Positions 23,888 to 33,298 of a stretch of 64,000 bases of DNA are shown in pieces. The notes under the pieces are model-generated. The model did not search any database. It saw only the letters and a list, made by a program, of their open reading frames with translations, and was not told the origin of the DNA. The position numbers and the translations under genes were made by a program. The stretch spans positions 496,001 to 560,000 of the forward strand of contig NZ_JABAHZ010000005.1 in the NCBI RefSeq assembly GCF_012641265.1. Reading direction: 5' to 3'. The stretch's first letter is position 1; every line of letters begins with the position of its first letter. This DNA comes from Chitinophaga eiseniae (lineage in GTDB: Bacteria > Bacteroidota > Bacteroidia > Chitinophagales > Chitinophagaceae).

Positions 23888-26311
23888 TGTGTCGCCGGGG
23901 AGTGTGTCGATAAAGTCGCGCATTTTATGATATTCTTCTTCCACCAGCGGGTAGTATTTATCCAGGTCTTCCTTGATTTCGGTAAATAGCTGGGTGATTT
24001 CGGTGCTGTATGCTTCCTGGTTGAAGCGGAGTTGATTTTCCAGCTCCTGCATTTTGGCGTTGATCCAGGTGAGGCCCACCATGGCGAAGTTGGGCTTCAG
24101 TTTATGCACCTGAAATTTCATTTGTTCCCAGTCGCGGTGGTCGACCAGTACGTCAATTTTTCTGATTTCATCGCGGATAGTTCTGATAAAGATTTCGAAC
24201 AAGTCGGCGGCATAGGAAATGTTACCCTCATAGAGATCTGTGAGATACTTTACGTCCAAATCGCTATTAAACTCAAACCCACTTAGGTGCTGCACTTCTT
24301 CCATTATTAGTTCTGTTTCGTCTTCGTTGAGATATTTATTAAAAATCTGCAATAGCTGGTCTGGCGTGTACGGTTTTGTGAGAATGTCGGTTATTCCTGC
24401 TTCTCTGGCCATTGTAGCGGTGCTTTCCATGGCTACGGCGGTGGTGGCAATAACGGGAGTAGCCACATTGGGTTGTTGTTCGTCCAGTCTGATTTTTTGC
24501 GCCAGTTCCAGTCCGTTCATCCCCGGGATACGGATGTCCATGAGGATAAGGTCGTATTGCCTGGAGTCCAGAAAATAGGTAGCATCGGGCCCGTTGGTAG
24601 CGAGCTGATAGTTGATTTTATATTTTTCGAGCAGGCTCATGATATATCGGAGGTTCATTTGATTATCCTCTACGACGAGTACCCGGGCATGTTCGAAGGA
24701 TCTTTGCAAGAGCTTTCTGCTTAGTTTTCCGGCGTTGGTGGTGAGGGGGCGCCGGCTATCCATAAAGGGGATATTGAAACTGAAGCAGGTATTAAAACCG
24801 GGCAGTTCTTCCACGGCGATAGTACCTCCCTGGAATTCCACCAGTTGTTTAGCGATGGCGAGGCCCAGGCCGGTGCCGCCATATTTTTCGCGGATATCTC
24901 CTTCTGCCTGTTTATAGTTTTTAAAGATCAGTTCCAATTTATCTTTCCGGATGCCGATGCCGGTATCTGCCACGCGGAACCGTATCCAGAGTTTGTTATC
25001 CAGCCAACTTTCCTGGGTGGCTTTGATAGCAATTTCACCTTCATTGGTAAACTTCTCTGCATTTCCTAACAAATTGAGTAGTATTTGGTTCAGTAGCACG
25101 TTGTCGCCGATGAGCCAGGTATTGAGGCTGGCCTCCAGTTCGGCGGTGATTTTCACGGGTCGGCGGCCCAGTTTTAGTTCGAAAGTATGGCGGAGGGATT
25201 GAATCAGTTCGCGGAGGTTGAATTCGCGTTGGTTGACTTGTATTTCCCCGGCTTCTATCCGTGAAATATCGAGAATATCACTGACGATGCCCAGCAGTAT
25301 GCCGGAAGAGTGTTTAAGTATGTTAACGTATTCTTTCTGTTGTGGGTCCAGCTGGGTTTCTTCCAGGAGGTGGGCCATACCGATGATGGCGTTGAGCGGT
25401 GTCCTGATTTCGTGGCTCATGCTGGCGAGGAAGTCTTTCTGTGCATGGCGGGCCTCGTCGGCCTGTTTGCGGGCTTCCTCGAGATCGGTTTGCAGTTTCT
25501 TTTGCCCGGTAATGTCCATATGGATGCCTGCTCCTCCGGTAATACGGCCGTTGTGGTCGTAGATATTCGTGGAGCTGGCCAATATCCACCGGTGGGAGCC
25601 GTCTTTCAGCTTTATTTCCATGTCGTACACCAGGGGAACGTTTTCCTCCAGGCGTTTTCTGCGGAGGGCCCTGGCGAAGGCGCGGTTTTGTTCCGGCACG
25701 AAGACATCTGTAATATTTTTACCGATCAGTTCATTTTCCTGGTAGCCGGAAAGGCGACAGAAGCTTTCGTATACGCGGGTAATATTGCCTTTGACGTCGG
25801 TTTCGCACATGGCAGCGTTGAGGTTATTGAGGATGACCCTGAATTTTTCCTCATTGCGCCGGATGGCTTCCTGCGTATGATGGCGGCGGGTGACGTCGAT
25901 GGCCTGCCAGATGCTTCCGCTGAAGCCGTGGCCATTGAATACGGGGAGATAGGTGATTTCCCATATCTGTCCGTTACGGAAGGGGACTTCCCAGCCAAAC
26001 CAGGGCTTTTTATCCCGGCGGAGGGACTTCATCTTTGCTTCCAGTGGGACGTTTTCGTCGACCATGGGCTTAAAGAACCGGATGAGATCGGTATAAGTCC
26101 GGTTGATGGGAGATTCCTTTCCCATGTATTGTGCAAAGATGTCGTTTATCCAAATGCAGCGGAATTTTTCATTGGTTACCAGGATGCCGGCATTGGTACT
26201 ATTAAGCCAGGCGGTAATGGGCAGAGAAAAGATGTCCGGTGCGCCGTTTGCTGGCATGCCGGTGTGCTCAGAAGCAATTGTTTTCTTACTCTTTCTTCCA
26301 GTGGCCTTCAT
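23879..26311 (-). CDS. Hybrid sensor histidine kinase (PAS-PAS-HisKA-HATPase-REC-HPt)
   Basis: This 810-residue multi-step phosphorelay protein has no obvious transmembrane helix or signal peptide, so it probably senses cytosolic cues. Two PAS domains cover about 35-150 and 155-280, the second followed by a PAC-like segment. The dimerisation helix has SMSHEIRTPLN with phospho-His300. The ATPase has NLLGNAEKF and YGGTGLGLAI. The receiver has LVVEDNQMN and LMDIRIPG with Asp592, and the terminal HPt domain has VHKLKPNF with His736. All relay steps are therefore in one chain, as in ArcB-like kinases, and no separate output regulator is adjacent. Its targets are unknown. Confidence 0.93.
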   Translation of the reverse strand: MKATGRKSKKTIASEHTGMPANGAPDIFSLPITAWLNSTNAGILVTNEKFRCIWINDIFAQYMGKESPINRTYTDLIRFFKPMVDENVPLEAKMKSLRRDKKPWFGWEVPFRNGQIWEITYLPVFNGHGFSGSIWQAIDVTRRHHTQEAIRRNEEKFRVILNNLNAAMCETDVKGNITRVYESFCRLSGYQENELIGKNITDVFVPEQNRAFARALRRKRLEENVPLVYDMEIKLKDGSHRWILASSTNIYDHNGRITGGAGIHMDITGQKKLQTDLEEARKQADEARHAQKDFLASMSHEIRTPLNAIIGMAHLLEETQLDPQQKEYVNILKHSSGILLGIVSDILDISRIEAGEIQVNQREFNLRELIQSLRHTFELKLGRRPVKITAELEASLNTWLIGDNVLLNQILLNLLGNAEKFTNEGEIAIKATQESWLDNKLWIRFRVADTGIGIRKDKLELIFKNYKQAEGDIREKYGGTGLGLAIAKQLVEFQGGTIAVEELPGFNTCFSFNIPFMDSRRPLTTNAGKLSRKLLQRSFEHARVLVVEDNQMNLRYIMSLLEKYKINYQLATNGPDATYFLDSRQYDLILMDIRIPGMNGLELAQKIRLDEQQPNVATPVIATTAVAMESTATMAREAGITDILTKPYTPDQLLQIFNKYLNEDETELIMEEVQHLSGFEFNSDLDVKYLTDLYEGNISYAADLFEIFIRTIRDEIRKIDVLVDHRDWEQMKFQVHKLKPNFAMVGLTWINAKMQELENQLRFNQEAYSTEITQLFTEIKEDLDKYYPLVEEEYHKMRDFIDTLPGDTSI

Positions 26312-26391
26312 CTATTGATGGAATAGGGGACTACGGGTTTTCAATAATTGTTGAATTGCGAAAAACAGGTATAAGATAAAGGTGAATTCCG

Positions 26392-26399
26392 TACCTTTG
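26392..26399 (+). promoter_or_regulatory. Isolated -7-like box in the gap upstream of the yceD operon
   Basis: TACCTTTG matches TAnnTTTG, but no TTTG lies at the proper -33 distance and the nearest downstream gene starts more than 150 bases away, behind a better promoter. It may be a second, distal promoter of the yceD-rpmF-plsX operon. The 240-base gap around it is AT-rich and has no coding frame. Confidence 0.3.
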
Positions 26400-26497
26400 C
26401 GCCTCACGCCCGATGTCACAACATCAATATGGCTGATATTTTATGATATAAATATATATATAAATAAGATATCGTTAGTGAACAAATTTATGAAATT

Positions 26498-26527
26498 TTT
26501 GCAATTGCAAATATTTAATTACCTTTG
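26498..26527 (+). promoter_or_regulatory. Promoter of the yceD-rpmF-plsX operon
   Basis: A TTTG -33 box (26498-26501), 18-base spacer and TACCTTTG -7 box (26520-26527) match the Bacteroidota sigma-A consensus. The predicted start leaves a leader of about 20 bases before the ATG at 26555. Confidence 0.7.
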
Positions 26528-26554
26528 CATCCCTCTAAAAGTGAGGATATTGAT

Positions 26555-27097
26555 ATGAAACCACTCCGCGAATTTGATATTGCCTTTGTCGGATTAAATC
26601 CGGGGGTTCATTCATTTCAGTATGCTATCGGAGATAGTTTCTTTGATAATTTCGAAGAGCCGAAGGATTTCAGCAATTGTGCGGTGACTGTCAACCTCTT
26701 ATTAGACAAAAAGAGCAATTTCTTTTTGTTGAAATTTGAGATTGGCGGGAAGGTAACTGTTACATGTGACCGTTGTGGCGAGCCCTTTGAAATGCAGCTT
26801 TGGGATGATTTTAACCAGGTAGTAAAGCTGGTAGAGCATCCGGAACAGCTGGCAAACGATGAAGAGGATCCGGAAGTTTCGTATATATTGAAAACAGAAA
26901 GCCATTTAAATGTGGCAGAATATATCTACGAATTCATCCATTTGAGCATTCCAATGCAGCGGATCCATCCCGACAATGCCGATGGCAAGAGTGGATGTAA
27001 TCCGAAGGCGATTGAAATGCTGGAGCAAATGAACCAGCAGGCAAAAGAAAATGATAACCCAATCTGGAAAGGGTTGGATAAATTTAAGGACAATTAA
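26555..27097 (+). CDS. yceD: DUF177/YceD family protein
   Basis: From the ATG at 26555 (MKPLREFD) the protein has 180 residues. It carries the family CxxC pair in VTCDRCGEPFE, followed by an acidic middle (ANDEEDPEVSYI) and the conserved NVAEYIYEFIHLSIPMQ segment. It ends with CNPKAIEMLEQM. The plant and bacterial family is linked to 23S rRNA accumulation. The gene order yceD-rpmF-plsX is widely conserved in bacteria and supports the assignment. The ten-residue upstream extension runs through the promoter and is rejected. The gap to rpmF is 12 bases. Confidence 0.92.
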   Translation: MKPLREFDIAFVGLNPGVHSFQYAIGDSFFDNFEEPKDFSNCAVTVNLLLDKKSNFFLLKFEIGGKVTVTCDRCGEPFEMQLWDDFNQVVKLVEHPEQLANDEEDPEVSYILKTESHLNVAEYIYEFIHLSIPMQRIHPDNADGKSGCNPKAIEMLEQMNQQAKENDNPIWKGLDKFKDN

Positions 27098-27109
27098 AAA
27101 TTAAATAAA

Positions 27110-27304
27110 ATGCCAAATCCTAAACGCAGACATTCTCAGCAAAGATCAGCAAAGAGAAGAACGCATTATAAGGCGGTAGCGGATACTTTAAGCACAGACA
27201 GCGCAACCGGTGAAGTGCACCTGAGACACCGTGCTCATTGGGTGGAAAACAAACTGTACTACAGAGGTAAAGTAGTGTTGGAAAAACAGAGCGCAGCTAA
27301 ATAA
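27110..27304 (+). CDS. rpmF: 50S ribosomal protein L32
   Basis: This 64-residue basic protein starts MPNPKRRHSQQRSAKRR, the near-invariant L32 N-terminus, and continues with VHLRHRAHWVENKLYYRG. It lacks the zinc-binding cysteines seen in some L32 versions, so it is the zinc-independent form usual for this phylum. It lies between yceD and plsX in a co-transcribed group. Confidence 0.97.
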   Translation: MPNPKRRHSQQRSAKRRTHYKAVADTLSTDSATGEVHLRHRAHWVENKLYYRGKVVLEKQSAAK

Positions 27305-27352
27305 TTATTTTACTTATTTTTACCCGAGCTAACAAGAACAAACTTGAGTTAC

Positions 27353-28306
27353 ATGAGAATCGGGCTTGATATGATGGGAGGCGACTTCGCCCCCGCAGAA
27401 GCAGTAAAAGGAGTAAAAGTATATTTAGACACTGTTGCATCTGATGTGCATCTGGTATTGATAGGAGACGAGCAACAGTTGGCTCCTTTATTAACAGCTG
27501 CACAGCTGGACCAATCAAAATATTCAGTTGTTCATTCATCCCAGGTAATTGGGATGGATGAACATCCTACTAAGGCGCTGAAAGAGAAGCCACATTCATC
27601 TATCTCAATCGGTTTTCATTTATTGAAGGAAGGAAAAGTAGATGCTTTCATCAGTGCTGGTAATACCGGCGCCATGATGGTAGGCACCTATTATTCTATT
27701 AAGGCCATAGAAGGAGTGCAACGTCCTACTATATCTACCCTGGTACCCCGTGAAAACGGTTCGTACGGTCTGTTACTCGATGTAGGTATCAATGCCGACT
27801 GCAAACCTGAAAACCTGGCGCAATTTGCCCTCCTTGGTTCCCTATACTCCAAGCATATCCTGAAGGTTAACAATCCTAAGATAGGCTTGCTGAATATCGG
27901 TGAAGAAGAAGGCAAAGGCAACCTGCTTGCGCAAGCCACCTATCCCCTGTTAAAAGAAAACAAACAAATCAATTTCGTTGGTAACATTGAAGGTAGAGAT
28001 ATCTTCTCTGAAAAATCAGATGTAATTGTTTGTGAAGGTTTTACTGGTAACGTGGTGCTGAAAATGGCAGAATCATTCCATGAAATCGCGGTAAAACGCA
28101 ATATTCATGATGAATACATTAACAAACTGGATTTTGAATCATACGGCGGTACTCCCGTTTTAGGCGTTTCCAAACCTGTAATTATCGGTCACGGTATTTC
28201 CAAAGGAATGGCCTTCAAAAACATGATACAACTGGCACAACAAATTATCGACAGCAAACTGTTGGAGAAAATTAAAGAGAGCTTTGTAGCAAAAGAAGTA
28301 CAATAA
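27353..28306 (+). CDS. plsX: Phosphate acyltransferase PlsX
   Basis: This 317-residue enzyme converts acyl-ACP to acyl-phosphate, the donor for PlsY in phospholipid synthesis. The N-terminal GLDMMGGDFAPAEAVKG is a family hallmark, as are SAGNTGAMM, GLLLDVGINADCKPENL, NIGEEEGKG and CEGFTGNVVLK. I chose the ATG at 27353; the frame extends three codons upstream to a TTG that is not needed. It is the third gene of the yceD-rpmF-plsX operon. The usual next gene fabH is absent; a terminator follows. Confidence 0.97.
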   Translation: MRIGLDMMGGDFAPAEAVKGVKVYLDTVASDVHLVLIGDEQQLAPLLTAAQLDQSKYSVVHSSQVIGMDEHPTKALKEKPHSSISIGFHLLKEGKVDAFISAGNTGAMMVGTYYSIKAIEGVQRPTISTLVPRENGSYGLLLDVGINADCKPENLAQFALLGSLYSKHILKVNNPKIGLLNIGEEEGKGNLLAQATYPLLKENKQINFVGNIEGRDIFSEKSDVIVCEGFTGNVVLKMAESFHEIAVKRNIHDEYINKLDFESYGGTPVLGVSKPVIIGHGISKGMAFKNMIQLAQQIIDSKLLEKIKESFVAKEVQ

Positions 28307-28328
28307 TCCTTGCCGAAGAAGTTATTTA

Positions 28329-28363
28329 AAAAAACCGTTTCGAATGATCGAAACGGTTTTTTT
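28329..28363. terminator. Intrinsic terminator after plsX
   Basis: A stem of CCGTTTCG with CGAAACGG, extended by flanking A and T tracts on the two sides, has a 6-base loop. It is a strong terminator for the plsX operon and may also work on the minus strand. Confidence 0.92.
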
Positions 28364-28371
28364 ATTGTTGC

Positions 28372-28454
28372 TCACGCAAAGGCGCTAAGCAGCTAAGAAG
28401 CAAAGAAGTTGATCAACAATCTTTGTGTCTTAGCTGCTTAGCGCCTTTGCGTGA
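28372..28454. repeat. Long palindrome, family B copy 3
   Basis: Perfect 27-base outer arms (28372-28398 and 28428-28454) start with TCACGCAAAGGCGCTAAG. The interior is imperfectly paired. It lies between the plsX terminator and the stop of the convergent NtrY-like kinase gene, only five bases from the latter. Confidence 0.9.
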
Positions 28455-28459
28455 ATCTA

Positions 28460-31400
28460 TTATTCCTGGGTGAGCGGCAGTTTTACGTAAAAAGTAGTGC
28501 CTTCATTGAGGATGGTTTCAAACCATATTTCCCCGCGGGCCTGTTCCGCAATGTTTTTACACATGGCCAGGCCCAGGCCGGTACCGGAAGACTTGGTCGT
28601 AAAATTAGGCACAAAGATGCGGGACTGTACCTCTGTTGAAATACCTTGTCCGTTATCCGCTACACTGACGATCACGTACTGGTCGGCAGTTTTCTGTAAG
28701 CGCACCCTGATCTGCCCTTTCCTGTCGTCGGGAATGGCTTGTATAGCATTGAGCAACAGGTTGGTAAAGAGCCGGTTCATCTGCGTTTTATCGGCAAATA
28801 CATAAAAGTCCTGCTCCGGCATGAGGTAAATAACTTCACAGTCTTCATGTCCCTGGTACAGTGAAGTAAGTGAGTGCACCACCTCATTCAGCAACACGGT
28901 TTCGTTGTTCGGTTCCCCGATGCGGGCAAAGGCCGAAAAGTCGGACGCTATATTGGACAGGTGCTCGATCTGCTCTACCAGCGTGCCTGCTACGTTGCGC
29001 GACAGCTCCTTTACATTGGGCGAATCGCCGGCAATAGCGCGTTGCAGGTATTGGATACTCAACTTCATGGGGGTAAGCGGATTCTTGATTTCGTGGGCTA
29101 CCTGGCGGGCCATTTCTCTCCAGGCCCCCTCCCGCTCGCTCTTGGCCAGCCTTGCCGCACTCACTTCCAGCTTACGCACCATTTTGTTATATTCTTTTAC
29201 CAGCGCGCCGATTTCATCGTCTTTATCCCATTCTATTTCATCGTTACGCTGCCCCAGGTTCACGTGACGCAGCTTTTCCGTTACCAGGGAGAAGGAACGG
29301 GTGATAGAGTTGGTGATCAGCAATGCCAGCATACCGGCAATGAGGAAGATAAAGGCGTTGAAGTTAATCAGCGCTACCAGGAAGTTGGATATCTGTTGAT
29401 TCAGCTCTGTTTGAGTAGCAAAATACGGCACATTCAGGTAAGCGATCACCTCGTGGGTATCATGATTACGCAGGGGCATGTAGCCCGACAGGAAAGGCAT
29501 GATACCAATATATTCCGTATGGATAAACTGGATCTGCTCCTCGCGGAAAAGGCGGAAATAGGCCTGTGGATCCATTTTGGAGGAAATCAGCCCTTTGTCG
29601 GTCATCAGCGGCTGCGTGGTGAGCTGCAGGTTGCCATCCCGGTCGTATATATTGATATCGAGCGCCCTTTCATCGGCGATATCAGAAAGGGAGGCCGACA
29701 ATTTCTTCATCAGTTCAGAGTCGTATATATCCCCCACCTGGTCGAGATCGCGCTGATTTTCGAATACTTTTTCCACATCCTTCGCTACCTCCCTCATGGT
29801 TTTACTCAGGCGCTCACGATTTTGCGCTTCCGAGCGGTAGATGAAGAATTTGATGGTAGTGATACCGAGGATGAGGAAGGAAAATACGATAACGAAAATG
29901 ATAGTACCATGTACTTTCTTGCGGATGTTTACATTGATAAGGCTCCGCAGGTTGGCCAGGCGCATCCTGGCTTTGATGAGCAGGTCGAAAGCCTTGTAGA
30001 TGACGATGATGAGCAGGAACAGGCAAAACATGTAGGCAAAGAGCGTAATGAACTCTATAAACATCCTGTTTTCCTTTACTACCATCACTACTTTTTCGGC
30101 CGACGCTCTATAGATCAGCTCAGAATAGCCTTTAACAGATCTTATCTCTACATCAGCAACGGGAAGATCATGCGGATAGAGGCGTATAGGGAATGGAAAG
30201 TCGTTGTTATTGCTTACGAGTATGCCTTTATCGTATACCGCAAAGGAATAGGTGCCGGCGTATTCGCGGCCGGGATCAGAGAGGTCGCCTTCCACCAGTA
30301 GTTCGGGGTAAAGGCGATCGCTGCTCACCGGTTTGGGCGATAAAGTGTACACCAGCCAACCGGCAACGTCGTTATTGGCTTTACGAAATTCCTTTTTGGC
30401 GATATAGCTATAGTCGTTGAAACTGCGTTCGTAATAATATAGATCGTTGCCAGGAACCAGTGAAGACGCGGCTTCCGGGTTGGTAAACATCAACCGGTTA
30501 AAAGTCATCAGGCTCACGGTGTCCGAAGAAAACAGGGAGGCGCCGTTTTCATCGTAGGCATAGATATTTACCTTAAACCGGCTCAGGTATCCCTGGAAAT
30601 ATTTCTGCAGGAGTTCATCGAAGGCCGCCTTACGGCGGTCCCTGGCGCCGTGGTCCTGGAAGAAAAACTGGATGGTTTCATCCTGTTCTATTTTTTTCCC
30701 GATATCATTCAGCAGCATTTCCAGGTAAGGATCTTTCTGTTTAGACAGGTCTTCCGCCAGCTTCTCCCGCGCATATAATTCTTTGTGATTGTTGTAATGT
30801 ACGAGTGCGCCAGAGGTGGTGATGGTCAACAGGAAAAGCCAGAACAGGAATGGAACTGTAGCCAGGCTGCTTTCGAAGCGGTCGGCAATAAAATCGAGCA
30901 GTACGATATACAGCAATAGCCAGATCACCATGGATATGGAGAAGGGCAATTCAGGATTATGCACCCGGAACACCAGCCAGATAATACCTACAGCTCCCAG
31001 CCAGATGTACTTGGTACGGTACTGGAAATTGGTGAGTTCATTGAGCAGGTAGTTAATAATCTGGGAGAAGAATAAAAAGCTGAACGAAATGAATCCGAGG
31101 ACTACAAAGCCGATGACACTGTACATAATACTGTATTCCGGCAGGCTGATAAAGTTGGTTACATCAAACGATATTTTGGAATCGATTACCAGGCTTTGGA
31201 TCAGGTCGGCCATGAATTGCTCTACGATATAGAGAATGAGGCTGGCAACGATGATGACCCCGCTTTGCAGCCAGCGGTTCCGGATCACCGGCGGGTTGAT
31301 GGTTTTTACGTGTTCCCGGAAAAAGAGGACCATCCAGAATGCGAGCAGTACGTTGACGAGCAGGTCGCCGAGGGAATAAAACACCTCATCTTTCGCGTAG

Positions 31401-32281
31401 ATCCTGGGGTCGAAGATGTTGAGCTCTTTCAGGTCGAACGGGAAGGGGTACATATAGCTAAGTACCCGGAGCCCGAATACAATGAGAAACAGGAACAGGA
31501 AGCCATACAGCGGGTTCGTGGTTTTCGCCAGTAAGGTGGCAAAGAGGTTCAGGAATATCAGCACGCAGATACAGCCCAGTACCCGCAGCAGTACGCTCAG
31601 GTTATTGGGTGGATGCACGTGCATACCGGCGTTATAGTCGAGATAAAAAAGCGTTTGTCCGTTTCCGTTATTCACCGGCAGGATAATATGTTCCGGCAGC
31701 TGCAGGGCTGGCATTTCCCGCAGGATGCTATATTCATCGCCCAGTTCTTCCTTATGGTAAAAGTGGCTGACGAGGTAACTGTTTTTGATGGCATATTCCA
31801 TGCGCACCGGTATTACGCCTACCAGGAATTGCTGGTGTGCGGCGGTAGATTTCATCCGGCGGGTAAGCACTTCATAATAGCCGTTTTTCAGCTTCATGAA
31901 CCGGTCGCCCGCTTGCAGGGTCGTTTGCAGTTCATCTGGTTGCACCTGGCTGGTATTCCAGAAGGTAAGCCATACGCCGGAGTTGGAAGAGTCGTAGGCG
32001 AAGAGATAGTATTCAGGTTGGTTAGTGAGCTGGTCCAGCGTTTTCTGGCTATAGTTGCGTTGCAGCAGGGCGTTGGTGAGCGAAGTATCAGCCACCAGGC
32101 GTTGAAAGTCTTTTTCGCGCTGGTGGATACTTTTCTCCATGCTGCGTTTCACGCCTTGTGGCGAGGAGTAGTACGACCAGTAGTTGCTGAACAGGAAAGC
32201 AAAGGTAAAAAGCCAGGCAGCCACGATCAACAGGTATCCATGCCGGAGGAAAAAGAGTCTTATTTCTTTAGCGTCGATCAA
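28460..32281 (-). CDS. Large NtrY-like sensor histidine kinase
   Basis: This 1273-residue membrane kinase has an N-terminal helix (about 15-35) followed by an extracytoplasmic domain. Next comes a block of roughly six to eight helices (about 235-490), a second sensory loop, further helices (about 750-825 and 960-985) and a HAMP-like linker. The kinase core has VAHEIKNPLTP with phospho-His1063, NLLLNAIQAIPDD, and FTTKSSGTGLGLAM. The HEIKNPLTP form is that of NtrY-type nitrogen or redox sensors. No response regulator is adjacent, so its partner is encoded elsewhere. The size is much greater than the usual NtrY (about 750 residues) but is seen in Bacteroidota. It starts five bases after mazG. 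Confidence 0.9.
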   Translation of the reverse strand: MIDAKEIRLFFLRHGYLLIVAAWLFTFAFLFSNYWSYYSSPQGVKRSMEKSIHQREKDFQRLVADTSLTNALLQRNYSQKTLDQLTNQPEYYLFAYDSSNSGVWLTFWNTSQVQPDELQTTLQAGDRFMKLKNGYYEVLTRRMKSTAAHQQFLVGVIPVRMEYAIKNSYLVSHFYHKEELGDEYSILREMPALQLPEHIILPVNNGNGQTLFYLDYNAGMHVHPPNNLSVLLRVLGCICVLIFLNLFATLLAKTTNPLYGFLFLFLIVFGLRVLSYMYPFPFDLKELNIFDPRIYAKDEVFYSLGDLLVNVLLAFWMVLFFREHVKTINPPVIRNRWLQSGVIIVASLILYIVEQFMADLIQSLVIDSKISFDVTNFISLPEYSIMYSVIGFVVLGFISFSFLFFSQIINYLLNELTNFQYRTKYIWLGAVGIIWLVFRVHNPELPFSISMVIWLLLYIVLLDFIADRFESSLATVPFLFWLFLLTITTSGALVHYNNHKELYAREKLAEDLSKQKDPYLEMLLNDIGKKIEQDETIQFFFQDHGARDRRKAAFDELLQKYFQGYLSRFKVNIYAYDENGASLFSSDTVSLMTFNRLMFTNPEAASSLVPGNDLYYYERSFNDYSYIAKKEFRKANNDVAGWLVYTLSPKPVSSDRLYPELLVEGDLSDPGREYAGTYSFAVYDKGILVSNNNDFPFPIRLYPHDLPVADVEIRSVKGYSELIYRASAEKVVMVVKENRMFIEFITLFAYMFCLFLLIIVIYKAFDLLIKARMRLANLRSLINVNIRKKVHGTIIFVIVFSFLILGITTIKFFIYRSEAQNRERLSKTMREVAKDVEKVFENQRDLDQVGDIYDSELMKKLSASLSDIADERALDINIYDRDGNLQLTTQPLMTDKGLISSKMDPQAYFRLFREEQIQFIHTEYIGIMPFLSGYMPLRNHDTHEVIAYLNVPYFATQTELNQQISNFLVALINFNAFIFLIAGMLALLITNSITRSFSLVTEKLRHVNLGQRNDEIEWDKDDEIGALVKEYNKMVRKLEVSAARLAKSEREGAWREMARQVAHEIKNPLTPMKLSIQYLQRAIAGDSPNVKELSRNVAGTLVEQIEHLSNIASDFSAFARIGEPNNETVLLNEVVHSLTSLYQGHEDCEVIYLMPEQDFYVFADKTQMNRLFTNLLLNAIQAIPDDRKGQIRVRLQKTADQYVIVSVADNGQGISTEVQSRIFVPNFTTKSSGTGLGLAMCKNIAEQARGEIWFETILNEGTTFYVKLPLTQE

Positions 32282-32286
32282 TGCGT

Positions 32287-33057
32287 TTATAATTTTTCGG
32301 TGGCTTTCACCTGGTTCCAGAGTGTATCCATTTCCGGTAAGTTCATATCATTGAGGGTGCGGCCTTGTTGCAGGGCCATGGCTTCCATGGCCTGGAAGCG
32401 GCGCTGGAATTTTTTGTTGGTACGTTCCAGGGCGTTTTCCGCATCGATATCGAGGAAGCGGGAGTAGTTGACGAGGGAGAACATCACGTCGCCAAATTCG
32501 TCTTCTATCTGTTCTTTATTCCCCGTTTGGACCACTTCTTCCAGTTCTGTCACTTCTTCCTTTACTTTATCCCATACCTGGCTGGTGGTATCCCATTCGA
32601 AGCCAGTTTGTTTGGCTTTTTCCTGGAGGCGCATCGCTTTCACCAGGGCGGGCAGTGATTGTGGCACACCGCTGAGCACTGATTTTTTGCCTTCTTTGAG
32701 CTTCAGTTTTTCCCAGTTTTGCTTCACCTGGTCTTCCGTTTCGGCTTTAACATCGCCGTAGATATGTGGGTGGCGGTGGATGAGTTTATCACATACGCCG
32801 TTGATGACGTCGTTGATATCAAATTGTTGCTGTTCCGAGCCTATTTTGGCATAAAACACGATATGCAGGAGGATATCGCCCAGTTCTTCCCTGATAGCCT
32901 TCCAGTTTTCTTCAGTGATGGCATCGGCCAGCTCATAAGTTTCCTCGATAGTGAGCTGCCGGAGCGTTTGGATGGTTTGCTTGCGGTCCCAGGGGCATTT
33001 TTCCCTTAAATCGTCCATGATCTGCAGGAGGCGATCAAAAGTAGCTGTCTTTTCCAT
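32287..33057 (-). CDS. mazG: Nucleoside triphosphate pyrophosphohydrolase MazG
   Basis: This 256-residue protein hydrolyses nucleoside triphosphates, including damaged ones, and can lower (p)ppGpp. Two MazG domains are visible. The first has CPWDRKQTIQTLRQLTIEETYELADAI and EELGDILLHIVFYAKI; the second has KVKEEVTELEEVV and DEFGDVMFSLVNYSRFL. The EExxE and ExxD metal-binding patterns are complete in both. Length is typical for the double-domain form. It is immediately followed by the NtrY-like kinase gene, five bases away. Confidence 0.95.
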   Translation of the reverse strand: MEKTATFDRLLQIMDDLREKCPWDRKQTIQTLRQLTIEETYELADAITEENWKAIREELGDILLHIVFYAKIGSEQQQFDINDVINGVCDKLIHRHPHIYGDVKAETEDQVKQNWEKLKLKEGKKSVLSGVPQSLPALVKAMRLQEKAKQTGFEWDTTSQVWDKVKEEVTELEEVVQTGNKEQIEDEFGDVMFSLVNYSRFLDIDAENALERTNKKFQRRFQAMEAMALQQGRTLNDMNLPEMDTLWNQVKATEKL

Positions 33058-33144
33058 ATTTTGTAAAAATAGGGATCATTTCGGGGATTTTGATATTTAG
33101 GCTCCTGGCGGGGGAAAACCTGTAAAATTGGGGATTTCTTTTTC

Positions 33145-33174
33145 TTGGTTAAAAGCCCATTTTACTTACATTTG
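33145..33174 (+). promoter_or_regulatory. Putative promoter of tex
   Basis: TTGG (33145-33148), an 18-base spacer and TACATTTG (33167-33174) match the -33/-7 layout with one mismatch in the -33 box. The leader to the tex ATG would be about 120 bases, in which a short out-of-frame reading frame begins at 33250. Confidence 0.5.
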
Positions 33175-33298
33175 CGAGCTATAAAATTGTAGTGATTTCA
33201 TGGTTGGGGAGTAGCTGTATTTTGTTGCTGCAAAGGATTTTTTGCCGTAATGGAATCGAAAGAACTGACAATCAAAAATCCCAAAAAAGTATTGAGTT

